DNA from: Candidatus Delongbacteria bacterium
Lineage (GTDB): Bacteria; Delongbacteria; UBA4055
Reading direction: 5' to 3'
Length of the DNA stretch: 39,535 bases
Assembly: GCA_027858795.1 (NCBI GenBank)
Contig: JAQICF010000169.1
Location: 1-39,535, forward strand
The notes under the pieces were generated by a model. It ran no database searches and was not told the origin of the DNA. It worked only from the letters and a program-made list of their open reading frames with translations. A program made the position numbers and the translations under genes. This document shows, one piece after another, positions 25,023-32,827 of the stretch (its first letter is position 1; every line of letters begins with the position of its first letter).

Positions 25023-25517
25023 ATGAAAACTAAAGAAATATTTACATGGATTCTCATTGTGCTTATTTTATTAAGCGTATCAATCATTTATGTAATCAAA
25101 AATAATTCAAATGAAAAAAGAATGTCTTTAGACCAATTCTATGTTGATAAATTGAGATTCGATATTAAACAACTAAAAAAGGATTTAGAAAATAGTAAAA
25201 TACAACCCAGAGTTGTTAACGAACCTGAATTGAATAAATATCATATAATAGATCTACAGAGAAAAGGATTAGCAAATCCAGAATATGATCTTAAATCAGA
25301 CCTTCTTAGACATACAGAATTGATCTCATATGATGCAGTCTTGGGTGGAACGATGGGTTTTTATGAAGAAGGTATGAGACTTTTAGACAACAGACTACTT
25401 GCACGTTTCGAAGATGGGCATATCGGTGGTTATATGTTACTTGAATACGATGTTGAACCCGAAGGTCAAATCAACTGGAAAGTTTTATATTCTGAACTGG
25501 AAGATGGGGACTTTTGA
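25023..25517 (+). CDS. Small membrane-anchored protein of unknown function
   Basis: A 164-residue protein with one N-terminal transmembrane segment (about 7-26) and a short coiled-coil-like stretch (about 40-60). A globular domain follows, with DLKSDLLRHTELI, AVLGGTMGFYEEGMRLL and FEDGHIGGYMLLEYDV; this compact conserved-looking core occurs, as far as I recall, in uncharacterised bacterial proteins. The domain would face the periplasm, or remain in the cytoplasm if the helix is a reversed anchor. ATG 25023 has AAGG eight nt upstream. It sits between the DUF4365 gene (72 nt gap) and the TcmP pair (120 nt gap), so its connection to either is uncertain. Confidence 0.75.
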   Translation: MKTKEIFTWILIVLILLSVSIIYVIKNNSNEKRMSLDQFYVDKLRFDIKQLKKDLENSKIQPRVVNEPELNKYHIIDLQRKGLANPEYDLKSDLLRHTELISYDAVLGGTMGFYEEGMRLLDNRLLARFEDGHIGGYMLLEYDVEPEGQINWKVLYSELEDGDF

Positions 25518-25534
25518 AACAAAAAAATAGCAAA

Positions 25535-25566
25535 AGGTCACTATTTGACCTAGTGAGTTTTGTATT
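25535..25566 (+). terminator. Weak terminator or switch-like hairpin pair
   Basis: Two mutually exclusive perfect 6-bp stems overlap here: AGGTCA (25535-25540) / TGACCT (25546-25551), and TCACTA (25538-25543) / TAGTGA (25551-25556). The second is followed by GTTTTGTATTTT. It may terminate the small membrane-protein transcript. Confidence 0.35.
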
Positions 25567-25637
25567 TTACCAATGGGAATTATGATTAGCCACTAAGAGA
25601 TACTTAAAAATGGTAAAATAAATAAAGAGGAAGGACG

Positions 25638-26753
25638 ATGAGTAAAGCAGATAGTTTTTTTGATGAACAAACAGGTCTCACAGCAGCAAAAATAGAAATA
25701 TATAAAAAATACATTGAAGGATACTTACCTAAGCTATTAATGCAGTTCAAAGAGTGTATTATAGCAGATTTGTTTTGTGGAGTAGGTAAAAATGGAGAGC
25801 AAGACGGAAGTCCATTGATTTTAATAGACAGATCAAAATATATCTTAACTTCACCGCAACTGAAGAGTAAAAATGCCAAAATCCAGATTCTTTTTAACGA
25901 CTCTGATGAAAAAAATATCCAAAATTTAAATGAAGAATTGAAAAAATTAGATTCTTGCAGCGAAATAAAAATAATTGATGTTCTGAATAAAAATTTTGAG
26001 GAATTGTTTCCGCAATTAATTGAATATTTTAAAAATAGCAAAATTCCAAAGTTCTTTTTTCTTGATCCATTTTCGTACTCAAATATAAAAATGGAAAACT
26101 TAAGACAACTAATGGATTTGCAATTTACTGAAGTATTATTATTTATTCCGATTTTTCATAGTTATAGATTTGCAAGTGATATAAAAATGTCGGAGAATCA
26201 TAAAACTAGAATTTTTGTAGAAGAATTTACAAAAAAAGGTATAGCTGATTATGAAAACACTAAAGAATTTATGTATTCTGTTAAAGAAAAAATAATGCAA
26301 GATCTTTCCTTAAAGTACGTAAGACCAGTACTACTTGATGACGGAAGTAAGAAAAATTCATTATTTTTGTTAACTAAACATCGAGCAGGAATGCTTCAAA
26401 TGAATAAGATAGCTATAAAATTGACAGATGACGGAAGTACAATTAAAGTAAAAGAAAAAAATCAACAATCATTATTCGGAGTTGAAGTCTCGTCTAACTT
26501 TGATATTTACAAGCAAAAGTTAATATCTCAAATAAAGATGAAAAGAAAGTTGAGTAATAGTGAGATAGTTGAGTTTACAATAGTTAACGAATTTTTACCA
26601 AAGCATGCAAATCTAGTATTAAAAGATTTATTTGAACAAAATAATATTATTGTGTATGATGAAAATAAAATCGAAGTGAAAAATAAAAAACAATGGAATA
26701 TTGCAGAAAGCACATCAAAAGTAGTATATTTCGAGTGGATGGGAGAATTATGA
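25638..26753 (+). CDS. tcmP: Three-Cys-motif partner protein TcmP
   Basis: A 371-residue member of the TcmP family, defined by its genomic pairing with three-Cys-motif proteins. The start SFFDEQTGLTAAKIEIYKKYIEGYL is typical. IADLFCGVGKNGEQDGSP (about 42-59) resembles a SAM-binding motif I, and FFLDPFSYSNI (about 138-148) sits where a methyltransferase catalytic loop would be, giving a Rossmann methyltransferase-like fold. The C-terminal ~80 residues look like a winged-helix domain. ATG 25638 follows AGGAAGG. Its stop overlaps the next start as ATGA, so the pair is translationally coupled. The pairing is well known but the biochemical role is not; a nucleic-acid or defence-related role is plausible. 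Confidence 0.9.
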   Translation: MSKADSFFDEQTGLTAAKIEIYKKYIEGYLPKLLMQFKECIIADLFCGVGKNGEQDGSPLILIDRSKYILTSPQLKSKNAKIQILFNDSDEKNIQNLNEELKKLDSCSEIKIIDVLNKNFEELFPQLIEYFKNSKIPKFFFLDPFSYSNIKMENLRQLMDLQFTEVLLFIPIFHSYRFASDIKMSENHKTRIFVEEFTKKGIADYENTKEFMYSVKEKIMQDLSLKYVRPVLLDDGSKKNSLFLLTKHRAGMLQMNKIAIKLTDDGSTIKVKEKNQQSLFGVEVSSNFDIYKQKLISQIKMKRKLSNSEIVEFTIVNEFLPKHANLVLKDLFEQNNIIVYDENKIEVKNKKQWNIAESTSKVVYFEWMGEL

Positions 26754-27490
26754 AAACAAAAATAGAATGGACAGAAGCAACTTGGAATCCAACAGTCGGT
26801 TGCAATAAAATTACAAACGGATGCAAAAACTGTTATGCAGAAGTAATGGCACATCGTTTACAAGCAATGGGCGTTCATGGATATGAGAATGGATTTGAGT
26901 TCACAATAATGCCTGATAGACTAGAGCAACCGTACAAAATTAAAAAACCAACGAAGTTCTTTGTTAACTCAATGAGTGATTTATTCCATGAAAAAATATC
27001 TTATGCGTATTTAGATTCTATTTTTGAAGTTATGAAAAACACTCCAAGGCACACTTATCAAGTGCTTACAAAACGAGAGAAGATAATGGCAGATTATCTG
27101 AAAGATAAAAAAATACCTCACAATATCTGGCTTGGTGTTACAGTTGAAGATGTTTCTACAAAAGGAAGGATTGACTATTTAAGAGATATTCAGGCTGACA
27201 TTAAGTTTATTTCTATGGAGCCGTTACTAGAAGATCTAGGGAAATTGGATTTGACAAATATTCACTGGGTAATAGTAGGTGGTGAAAGTGGAGCCAAAGC
27301 AAGACCAATGGAAGAAGATTGGGCTTTAAACATAAAAAAACAATGCTCTCAACAAAATATAGCCTTTTTCTTTAAGCAATGGGGAACATGGGGTTCAGAT
27401 GGTGTAAGAAGAAACAAAAAAAATAATGGAAGAAAGTTAAATGGTAAAATATATGACGAATACCCTCAGATTGAATTTTCGCTAGGTTAA
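26750..27490 (+). CDS. Three-Cys-motif protein, DUF5131 / phage Gp37-Gp68 family
   Basis: A 246-residue DUF5131 (Gp37/Gp68) protein. The opening IEWTEATWNPTVGCNKITNG is the family signature, and the three Cys are Cys18-x6-Cys25-x2-Cys28-Tyr. They resemble a radical-SAM CxxxCxxC with a longer first gap, so a Fe-S cluster is plausible. FVNSMSDLFHE, QVLTKR, NIWLGVTVE, FISMEPLLEDL and VIVGGESGAKARP are further family blocks on a TIM-barrel-like scaffold. ATG 26750 is chosen: GGGAG lies just upstream and it overlaps the tcmP stop by 4 nt, whereas the frame's earlier ATG at 26693 lies deep in tcmP. Members occur in phages and bacterial accessory regions. Confidence 0.93.
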   Translation: MKTKIEWTEATWNPTVGCNKITNGCKNCYAEVMAHRLQAMGVHGYENGFEFTIMPDRLEQPYKIKKPTKFFVNSMSDLFHEKISYAYLDSIFEVMKNTPRHTYQVLTKREKIMADYLKDKKIPHNIWLGVTVEDVSTKGRIDYLRDIQADIKFISMEPLLEDLGKLDLTNIHWVIVGGESGAKARPMEEDWALNIKKQCSQQNIAFFFKQWGTWGSDGVRRNKKNNGRKLNGKIYDEYPQIEFSLG

Positions 27491-27579
27491 AAAATCACAA
27501 GATTATGTAGTGAAGCAGCTAAAATAATATTTCTAAATTCTAATTTCTGACTTCTAATTTTAAATTCTCATATCTTTGC

Positions 27580-27608
27580 TTGATATTATCACCGATAAAT
27601 TTTATATT
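27580..27608 (+). promoter_or_regulatory. Promoter of purF
   Basis: TTGATA (27580-27585), 17-nt spacer, TATATT (27603-27608), placing the start of transcription about 30 nt before ATG 27647. Both boxes are close to sigma-70 consensus. No PurR-like operator is recognised. Confidence 0.58.
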
Positions 27609-27646
27609 CTCATCAGAATAAATAACCTTAAACCATAAGGAAAAAA

Positions 27647-29035
27647 ATGTGTGGTGTAGTCGGTGTTTTCAACTCAGAAGCAGCAGCTTTTGATACAATG
27701 CTTGGATTATTTGCAATACAGAACAGAGGTCAGGAAAGTTGTGGCTTGGCAGTAAGTAACGGAAATCAAATAAAACTTATGCGCGGCCTTGGATTGGTAA
27801 AAGATAATTTTACTGAAAAAAAATTAAGGAATTACCCCGGTAAAATTGCAGTTGGTCATGTAAGATATCCTACTAGGGGTACCAGTGATATTAATAATTC
27901 TCAGCCACATGTTATTGAAACACTCGAAGGTACCATCTTTGCCTTAGCAAGTAACGGGGATATAACGAATTATAAAACACTTACTGATGAACTTCAAAAG
28001 AAAAAAGTTAATTTTAATAGCGGAAATGACGGTGAACTTATCCTCAGATTTATTGTGTGGAATCACATAGTTAAAGGTCATTCAGTTGTTGATAGTATTA
28101 AAATGGTCATGCAAAAATTCAAAGGAGCATTTTCTACAGTATTAATGGGTAGAAATGAAATGTGGGCTTTTAGAGATCCTTACGGAGTTAGACCTTTTTC
28201 ATTCGGTAAAACGGAATCAGGATATGCTTTTTCTTCAGAGTCAAAAGGTTTGGATATTCTCAGAGCTACAGATATTGAAGAAGTTAAGCCTGGTGAGATA
28301 ATCCATGTTTACGAAGACAATCAGATAGAAAGAATAAACTTTAATTCTCTAGAGCTTAGAAATGGTAGAAAAGGTTGTGCTCATTGTGTTTTCGAACCTG
28401 TTTATTTTTCAATGCCTGATAGTAATCAATATGGTCTTTCTGTTTACGAAGCAAGAAAAGCAATGGGAAAAGCATTAGCTTCCTACGATGAAGATCTTGA
28501 AATAGATGTTGTTGTAGCAGTTCCAGATTCTTCAAATGTACAAGCTTTAGGATATGCTCAGACTAGAAATATACCTTTTGAGATAGGACTTATTAGAAAT
28601 CACTATGTAGGCAGAACTTTCATAAAACCTGATCAGCGTGTAAGAGACGAAAGTGTAAAGCAGAAATTCAATCCGGTCGTTTCAACCCTTAAAGGTAAGA
28701 GGGTAATTCTTGTAGATGATTCAATTGTCAGAGGTACTACAATGAGAAAGATCGCTGGAATGCTGTGGAATTCAGGTGTTAAGGAGATACATTTAAGAAT
28801 TGCTTCACCTCCTGTAAAATATCCGTGTTTTTACGGTCTTGATACACCAACAAAGGAGGAGCTCTTAGCAAACAAGATGGAACTTGAGGATATGCCGAAG
28901 TATCTTCGTGTTAATTCTGTACGATATCTTGATCAAAAGGATCTTTCAAATTGTGTAAATAACAAAGATGATAATTTCTGCTTCGCATGTTTTGACGGAA
29001 ATTATCCAATAGAACTTGTTGATGTTTCTTTCTAA
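27647..29035 (+). CDS. purF: Amidophosphoribosyltransferase
   Basis: Catalyses the first committed purine step, transferring ammonia from glutamine to PRPP. The 462-residue protein starts MCGVVGVF, with Cys2 as the glutaminase nucleophile exposed after Met removal, so there is no propeptide. The Ntn-hydrolase domain (about 1-230) has RYPTRG and SNGDITN. The phosphoribosyltransferase domain carries the PRPP loop VILVDDSIVRGTT. Cys244/Cys247 and Cys445/Cys448, with a further Cys in PCFYGLDTP, match the Fe-S-containing B. subtilis-type enzyme rather than E. coli's. ATG 27647 has AAGGA upstream and its own promoter. Its stop shares an A with the next gene's ATG. Confidence 0.98.
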   Translation: MCGVVGVFNSEAAAFDTMLGLFAIQNRGQESCGLAVSNGNQIKLMRGLGLVKDNFTEKKLRNYPGKIAVGHVRYPTRGTSDINNSQPHVIETLEGTIFALASNGDITNYKTLTDELQKKKVNFNSGNDGELILRFIVWNHIVKGHSVVDSIKMVMQKFKGAFSTVLMGRNEMWAFRDPYGVRPFSFGKTESGYAFSSESKGLDILRATDIEEVKPGEIIHVYEDNQIERINFNSLELRNGRKGCAHCVFEPVYFSMPDSNQYGLSVYEARKAMGKALASYDEDLEIDVVVAVPDSSNVQALGYAQTRNIPFEIGLIRNHYVGRTFIKPDQRVRDESVKQKFNPVVSTLKGKRVILVDDSIVRGTTMRKIAGMLWNSGVKEIHLRIASPPVKYPCFYGLDTPTKEELLANKMELEDMPKYLRVNSVRYLDQKDLSNCVNNKDDNFCFACFDGNYPIELVDVSF

Positions 29036-30303
29036 TGTTTAATAAACTAATAATATTTTTACTTTTAATGTCCGCAGTTTGTTTTCCTGCGGATTTTTTT
29101 AATTATATCGAAGAATATAACGAAAACCTGTATAGTAATGAGAAGAAGACATTCTCAAAAGGCTCTCTAGAAAATAAATGGTATTTGATCACTGACATTT
29201 ATTACGACCTTTACAGGTATAGATTAGGTGCAAATATAGAGATAGATCATCTAGAAGATAAAATTGATAATACTATTGATTTTATTGAAGATGATAAAAT
29301 AAAAAATATTACCAACTATGAAAAAGAATTGATTATTTCATTGATGTATGGGATCAAATGCTATATCAGTTCAACTGATATTTCAATTGGTAATTTGAGT
29401 GATCTAAGAAAATCATATAAGTTATCTGAAGAAATTAAAAATAATTATAAAAAAATTGAGTCTTTATTCGGATTCGCTTTAACAAATTTAGTCGTTGCAA
29501 CATATTTTGAAAATAGTTTCTGGATAAAAGATATTTTTGGATATGAAGGAAATATTGGTAAAAGTATTGAAAAATTAAATAAATTATCCAATGTTGAGAA
29601 CTTATTTAATGTCGAATCAAATATTGCTATGTCAGAGTTCTATACTAAAATACTTTTGAATCATAGAGCATCGTTAAAATATACAAGATACTTAAATAAA
29701 TTATTTTCAACATCAAAATACTTCAAGTTTTTATACTCCCAAAATCTTTACCATACAGGCCAAATTGATCAAGCTTTTAAGCTTTTTAAAGAAGTTAACA
29801 CTGATATATCTAACGAGTTTTATCCTTTTGAATATTCTTCCCTGATTTATGAGATCAAATGTTTGTATTTGCTGGATAGAGGAGATATAGCAGTAGAAGT
29901 TTTAAATTATACAAAGCAAATTCATGAAGGTTATTTGATAAATGAATTAGATAAATGGAAATACTCCTTGAAAAGAAGGAAAAACATTATTAATAACTTT
30001 GAGAAACTTAATTTCAAAGATCTCAAAGATATTGTTAAGAACGAGCATGATAAGAAACTTACTATGAATGTTCTTTTCGACCATGGATATTTTGAAGAGT
30101 TATTTAGTTTGATCAATTACAAAGATAAACCGGAATTTCTATTATTATACTTTAGATCTGCGTTGATACTTGAAGAATACAAAACAGCCAATCAATTATT
30201 TGAGGTTTTAGAATCAAACCATGAAGAATTTTTGGATGATCATCAAGATGTTGGTAGAATATTGTTATTGAAGAATATTTTGGATAATATTTTAAGTAAT
30301 TAA
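29035..30303 (+). CDS. Exported all-helical protein of unknown function, TPR-like
   Basis: A 422-residue protein with a signal peptide (about 1-19, ending near CFPA). The rest is predicted helical, rich in Lys, Asn, Ile and Leu. Segments such as LYSQNLYHTGQIDQAFKLF (about 237-255) and LYLLDRGDIAVEVLNY look like TPR helix pairs, suggesting a solenoid in the periplasm. I do not recognise a family. The ATG overlaps the purF stop by one base (TAATG), so it is translationally coupled to purF although no purine link is evident. A palindrome and a promoter for the next gene lie directly downstream. Confidence 0.82.
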   Translation: MFNKLIIFLLLMSAVCFPADFFNYIEEYNENLYSNEKKTFSKGSLENKWYLITDIYYDLYRYRLGANIEIDHLEDKIDNTIDFIEDDKIKNITNYEKELIISLMYGIKCYISSTDISIGNLSDLRKSYKLSEEIKNNYKKIESLFGFALTNLVVATYFENSFWIKDIFGYEGNIGKSIEKLNKLSNVENLFNVESNIAMSEFYTKILLNHRASLKYTRYLNKLFSTSKYFKFLYSQNLYHTGQIDQAFKLFKEVNTDISNEFYPFEYSSLIYEIKCLYLLDRGDIAVEVLNYTKQIHEGYLINELDKWKYSLKRRKNIINNFEKLNFKDLKDIVKNEHDKKLTMNVLFDHGYFEELFSLINYKDKPEFLLLYFRSALILEEYKTANQLFEVLESNHEEFLDDHQDVGRILLLKNILDNILSN

Positions 30304-30317
30304 TTCTCGAACAAACC

Positions 30318-30332
30318 AACTTGAATCAAGTT
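30318..30332. repeat. Inverted repeat upstream of a promoter
   Basis: AACTTGA (30318-30324), A, TCAAGTT (30326-30332). It sits 11 nt before a -35 box and 15 nt after the preceding stop. It could be an operator or, because TTTAATT follows, a weak terminator. Confidence 0.35.
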
Positions 30333-30343
30333 TAATTATCTTA

Positions 30344-30372
30344 TTGACTAAGGATAAAGTATCAATTATATT
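30344..30372 (+). promoter_or_regulatory. Promoter of the MORN/TPR protein-moxR pair
   Basis: TTGACT (30344-30349), 17-nt spacer, TATATT (30367-30372), 49 nt before ATG 30422. Both boxes are near consensus. Confidence 0.55.
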
Positions 30373-30421
30373 TATTCAGATCAAAACAAGCTAGAAAATT
30401 AAAAATTATGGAGTCATAGAA

Positions 30422-31186
30422 ATGTTGAAAAGAATTTTAATTTTAGTCGTAATAATGGCAATGGTATTAAGTGCTGAGATCATAAGAAAAGGAAGAAAAG
30501 ATTACTTTTCGTTTTTTGAAAATGGGGAAAGCATCACTTTAGATAAAGTTAACGGTACAGTTAAAGCATATTATGACAGCGTCAAAGTGATAGGTGAGTA
30601 CAACTATCTATCAGGAAAAATGGATGGTTTACAAAAGGAATTTTTCAGAGATGGTAAGGTGAAAGCTGAATACAACATGACAAATGGTATCAGAACAGGT
30701 AATGGTAAAGAATATTACGACTCTGGTGAATTGGAATTTGAAAGAAACCTTGATCAGAGTGGAACAGGACTTGGAATTGAATATCACAAAAATGGAATGA
30801 AGAAAAGAGAACGCTTATACAAAAGCAATGAACAGGTTTATGTAAGTAAATTAAATCATGATATAAAAGATGTTAAGTATGTAAGAACACCAGAAGAACT
30901 TTTTGTTGAAGCTCAAGAATTTGCTTATGTTGGCATGTATGCTCATGCTATAGAAGATTATAGATTGTTTTTAAAGCTATTTCCAAAAAGTGAAAAAGTT
31001 TCAAATGTTAAATTTTTAATCGCATTTACTTACCACAACAATCTAAATGATCTTAATAATGCAACAAAAGAATATAAGGAATTTATAAAGCAATATCCTG
31101 ATAGCCCTTTGAAAGTTTCTGCTGAGTTTGAATTGAATAATATCGGCAAAACTATAGAAGAAATTGAAATGTTTAAAGATTTATAG
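30422..31186 (+). CDS. Exported MORN-repeat plus TPR (YbgF-like) protein
   Basis: A 254-residue protein with a signal peptide (about 1-18). Residues ~55-140 hold three to four MORN-type (YwqK-like) repeats: GKMDGLQKEFFRDGKVKAEY, GNGKEYYDSGELEFER and GLGIEYHKNGMKKRERLY. Residues ~160-250 hold tandem TPR-like units with LFLKLFPKSEKV and FIKQYPDSPLK, as in YbgF/CpoB and other periplasmic scaffold proteins. It is probably a periplasmic protein-binding factor. ATG 30422 has ATGGAG upstream. The moxR gene begins 3 nt after its stop, so the two are co-transcribed. No enzymatic motif is seen. Confidence 0.85.
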   Translation: MLKRILILVVIMAMVLSAEIIRKGRKDYFSFFENGESITLDKVNGTVKAYYDSVKVIGEYNYLSGKMDGLQKEFFRDGKVKAEYNMTNGIRTGNGKEYYDSGELEFERNLDQSGTGLGIEYHKNGMKKRERLYKSNEQVYVSKLNHDIKDVKYVRTPEELFVEAQEFAYVGMYAHAIEDYRLFLKLFPKSEKVSNVKFLIAFTYHNNLNDLNNATKEYKEFIKQYPDSPLKVSAEFELNNIGKTIEEIEMFKDL

Positions 31187-31189
31187 ACT

Positions 31190-32170
31190 ATGAATGATCT
31201 TGACAGAATAAACAATTTGATAGAATCAAGAAATATGATAATATCAAATATAGAAAAAAAGATAATAGGTCAAAAAGACATTATTGACGGTCTTCTTATT
31301 GCTATCTTTGCAGGTGGTCATGTGATGCTTACTGGAGTACCGGGTTTAGCAAAGACATTGATGATAACTACTATCGCAAAAACTTTAGATCTGGATTTTA
31401 AAAGAATACAATTCACTCCTGATCTGATGCCTTCGGATATTATAGGTACTGAAATACTTGAGCAAAATATTTCATCCGGAGAAAAAGAATTTCGTTTTAT
31501 TAAAGGTCCTTTATTTACAAATATAATTTTGGCTGATGAGATAAACAGGACACCACCCAAAACTCAATCTGCTCTATTACAGGCTATGCAGGAAAAGGAA
31601 GTAAGTGCTGGAAATATTACCTATAAACTCGATATGCCATTTTTTGTTATGGCTACGAGAAACCCAATTGAGCAAGAAGGGACTTATCCGTTACCTGAGG
31701 CACAGTTAGATAGATTTTTATTCAACCTTGTAATTGATTATCCGGACTATCAAAGCGAAGTGAACATCGTAAAAGAAACCACTTCAGGTGAAGATGTTGA
31801 AATAGAAAAAATATTGAACAGATCAGAGATATTAGAGATCCAGGAACTTGTTAGAAGGATTCCTGTCGCTGAGAGTATAGTCGAATTTGCAGTTAATATA
31901 GCAAGAAGCACAAGACCTGATCAAGAAAGTTCACCAAAATTTACCAAAGATACTGTTAGTTGGGGAGCAGGTCCCAGAGCAGGACAGTTTTTAGTTATTG
32001 CAGCAAAGATAAATGCAATATTTAACGGCAGAAAATCACCTGAAAAGCAAGATGTTTTAAGTATAGCAAAACCGGTATTAAGACATAGAATAATTCCTAA
32101 CTTTAGAGCAGAAGCAGAAGGAATAACTCCAGATATTATAATTGAAGAAATTATTAAATCGTTAAACTAA
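31190..32170 (+). CDS. MoxR-family AAA+ ATPase
   Basis: A 326-residue MoxR-type ATPase, a chaperone-like AAA+ protein that usually works on vWA/DUF58 partners. Walker A is GVPGLAKT (49-56); Walker B is ILADEINR (about 115-122); sensor and arginine-finger region includes MATRNPIEQEGTYPLPEAQLDRFLF, the family fingerprint; the C-terminal lid has SWGAGPRAGQ. ATG 31190 has no strong ribosome binding site and lies 3 nt after the MORN/TPR gene, consistent with coupled translation. The DUF58 partner is not beside it; the only DUF58 gene in the window lies at 15178-16083 in another transcript. Confidence 0.95.
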   Translation: MNDLDRINNLIESRNMIISNIEKKIIGQKDIIDGLLIAIFAGGHVMLTGVPGLAKTLMITTIAKTLDLDFKRIQFTPDLMPSDIIGTEILEQNISSGEKEFRFIKGPLFTNIILADEINRTPPKTQSALLQAMQEKEVSAGNITYKLDMPFFVMATRNPIEQEGTYPLPEAQLDRFLFNLVIDYPDYQSEVNIVKETTSGEDVEIEKILNRSEILEIQELVRRIPVAESIVEFAVNIARSTRPDQESSPKFTKDTVSWGAGPRAGQFLVIAAKINAIFNGRKSPEKQDVLSIAKPVLRHRIIPNFRAEAEGITPDIIIEEIIKSLN

Positions 32171-32222
32171 TATTTTCTTTTTTTAATCTACAAAATCTAA
32201 ACATTCTAAACAGTTTTAAAAC

Positions 32223-32251
32223 TTGACTTTTACTACTCCCTTTAATAACTT
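32223..32251 (+). promoter_or_regulatory. Possible promoter of the hpt-ftsH-folP-surE-glycosyltransferase operon
   Basis: TTGACT (32223-32228), 17-nt spacer, TAACTT (32246-32251), about 40 nt before ATG 32292. A 12-nt palindrome AGTTTTAAAACT (32212-32223) abuts the -35 box. Confidence 0.42.
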
Positions 32252-32291
32252 CTTTAGCTTAATTATTAATATGTATTAATGGCATGTAATT

Positions 32292-32810
32292 ATGATTAAG
32301 GTTAACGATAAATATTTTGAAGAATATATTTCAGAGGAAGAACTGAAACTTTCTGTTGCAAAGATAGCTGATAAGATAAAAGCTGATCATACTGATATGT
32401 CAGAATTGGTAGTTATCGGTGTGTTAAATGGGTCAATACCATTTATGAACGATGTTATTTTTAAATTACCTAACAATATTACAATTGACTATGTAAAAGT
32501 TTCTAGTTACGGTGATAATTTAGAATCAAGTGGGAAGGTTGAATTACTTTTGGATACAAAGTTAGATATTGCTGGTAAAGATGTTTTGGTAATTGATGAT
32601 ATCATAGATAGCGGTCTGACACAGAGCTTTTTGAAAGATCATTTCTCAAAGAAAAATGCCAGAACGGTAAAATCTTGTTGTCTTTTTTACAAGAATGCAA
32701 AGGCTGATTACTCCGGAATAGAGATAGATGATGATTTTATTATTGGATATGGATTAGATTATGCACAAAAAGGAAGAAATATAAATAGAATTTTAAAACT
32801 CGTAAAATAA
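32292..32810 (+). CDS. hpt: Hypoxanthine phosphoribosyltransferase
   Basis: Purine salvage enzyme that joins hypoxanthine or guanine to PRPP, giving IMP or GMP. The 172 residues match the family. The PRPP loop is VLVIDDIIDSGLT (98-110). VVIGVLNGSIPFMND near residue 37 and FIIGYGLDYAQKGRN near the C-terminus complete the active site. The order hpt-ftsH-folP is a conserved gene arrangement in many bacteria, usually with tilS upstream; here tilS is absent and moxR lies upstream in a separate transcript. The ribosome binding site is weak. The gene ends 17 nt before ftsH. Confidence 0.96.
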   Translation: MIKVNDKYFEEYISEEELKLSVAKIADKIKADHTDMSELVVIGVLNGSIPFMNDVIFKLPNNITIDYVKVSSYGDNLESSGKVELLLDTKLDIAGKDVLVIDDIIDSGLTQSFLKDHFSKKNARTVKSCCLFYKNAKADYSGIEIDDDFIIGYGLDYAQKGRNINRILKLVK

Positions 32811-32827
32811 ATGGAATAAGAGAATAG

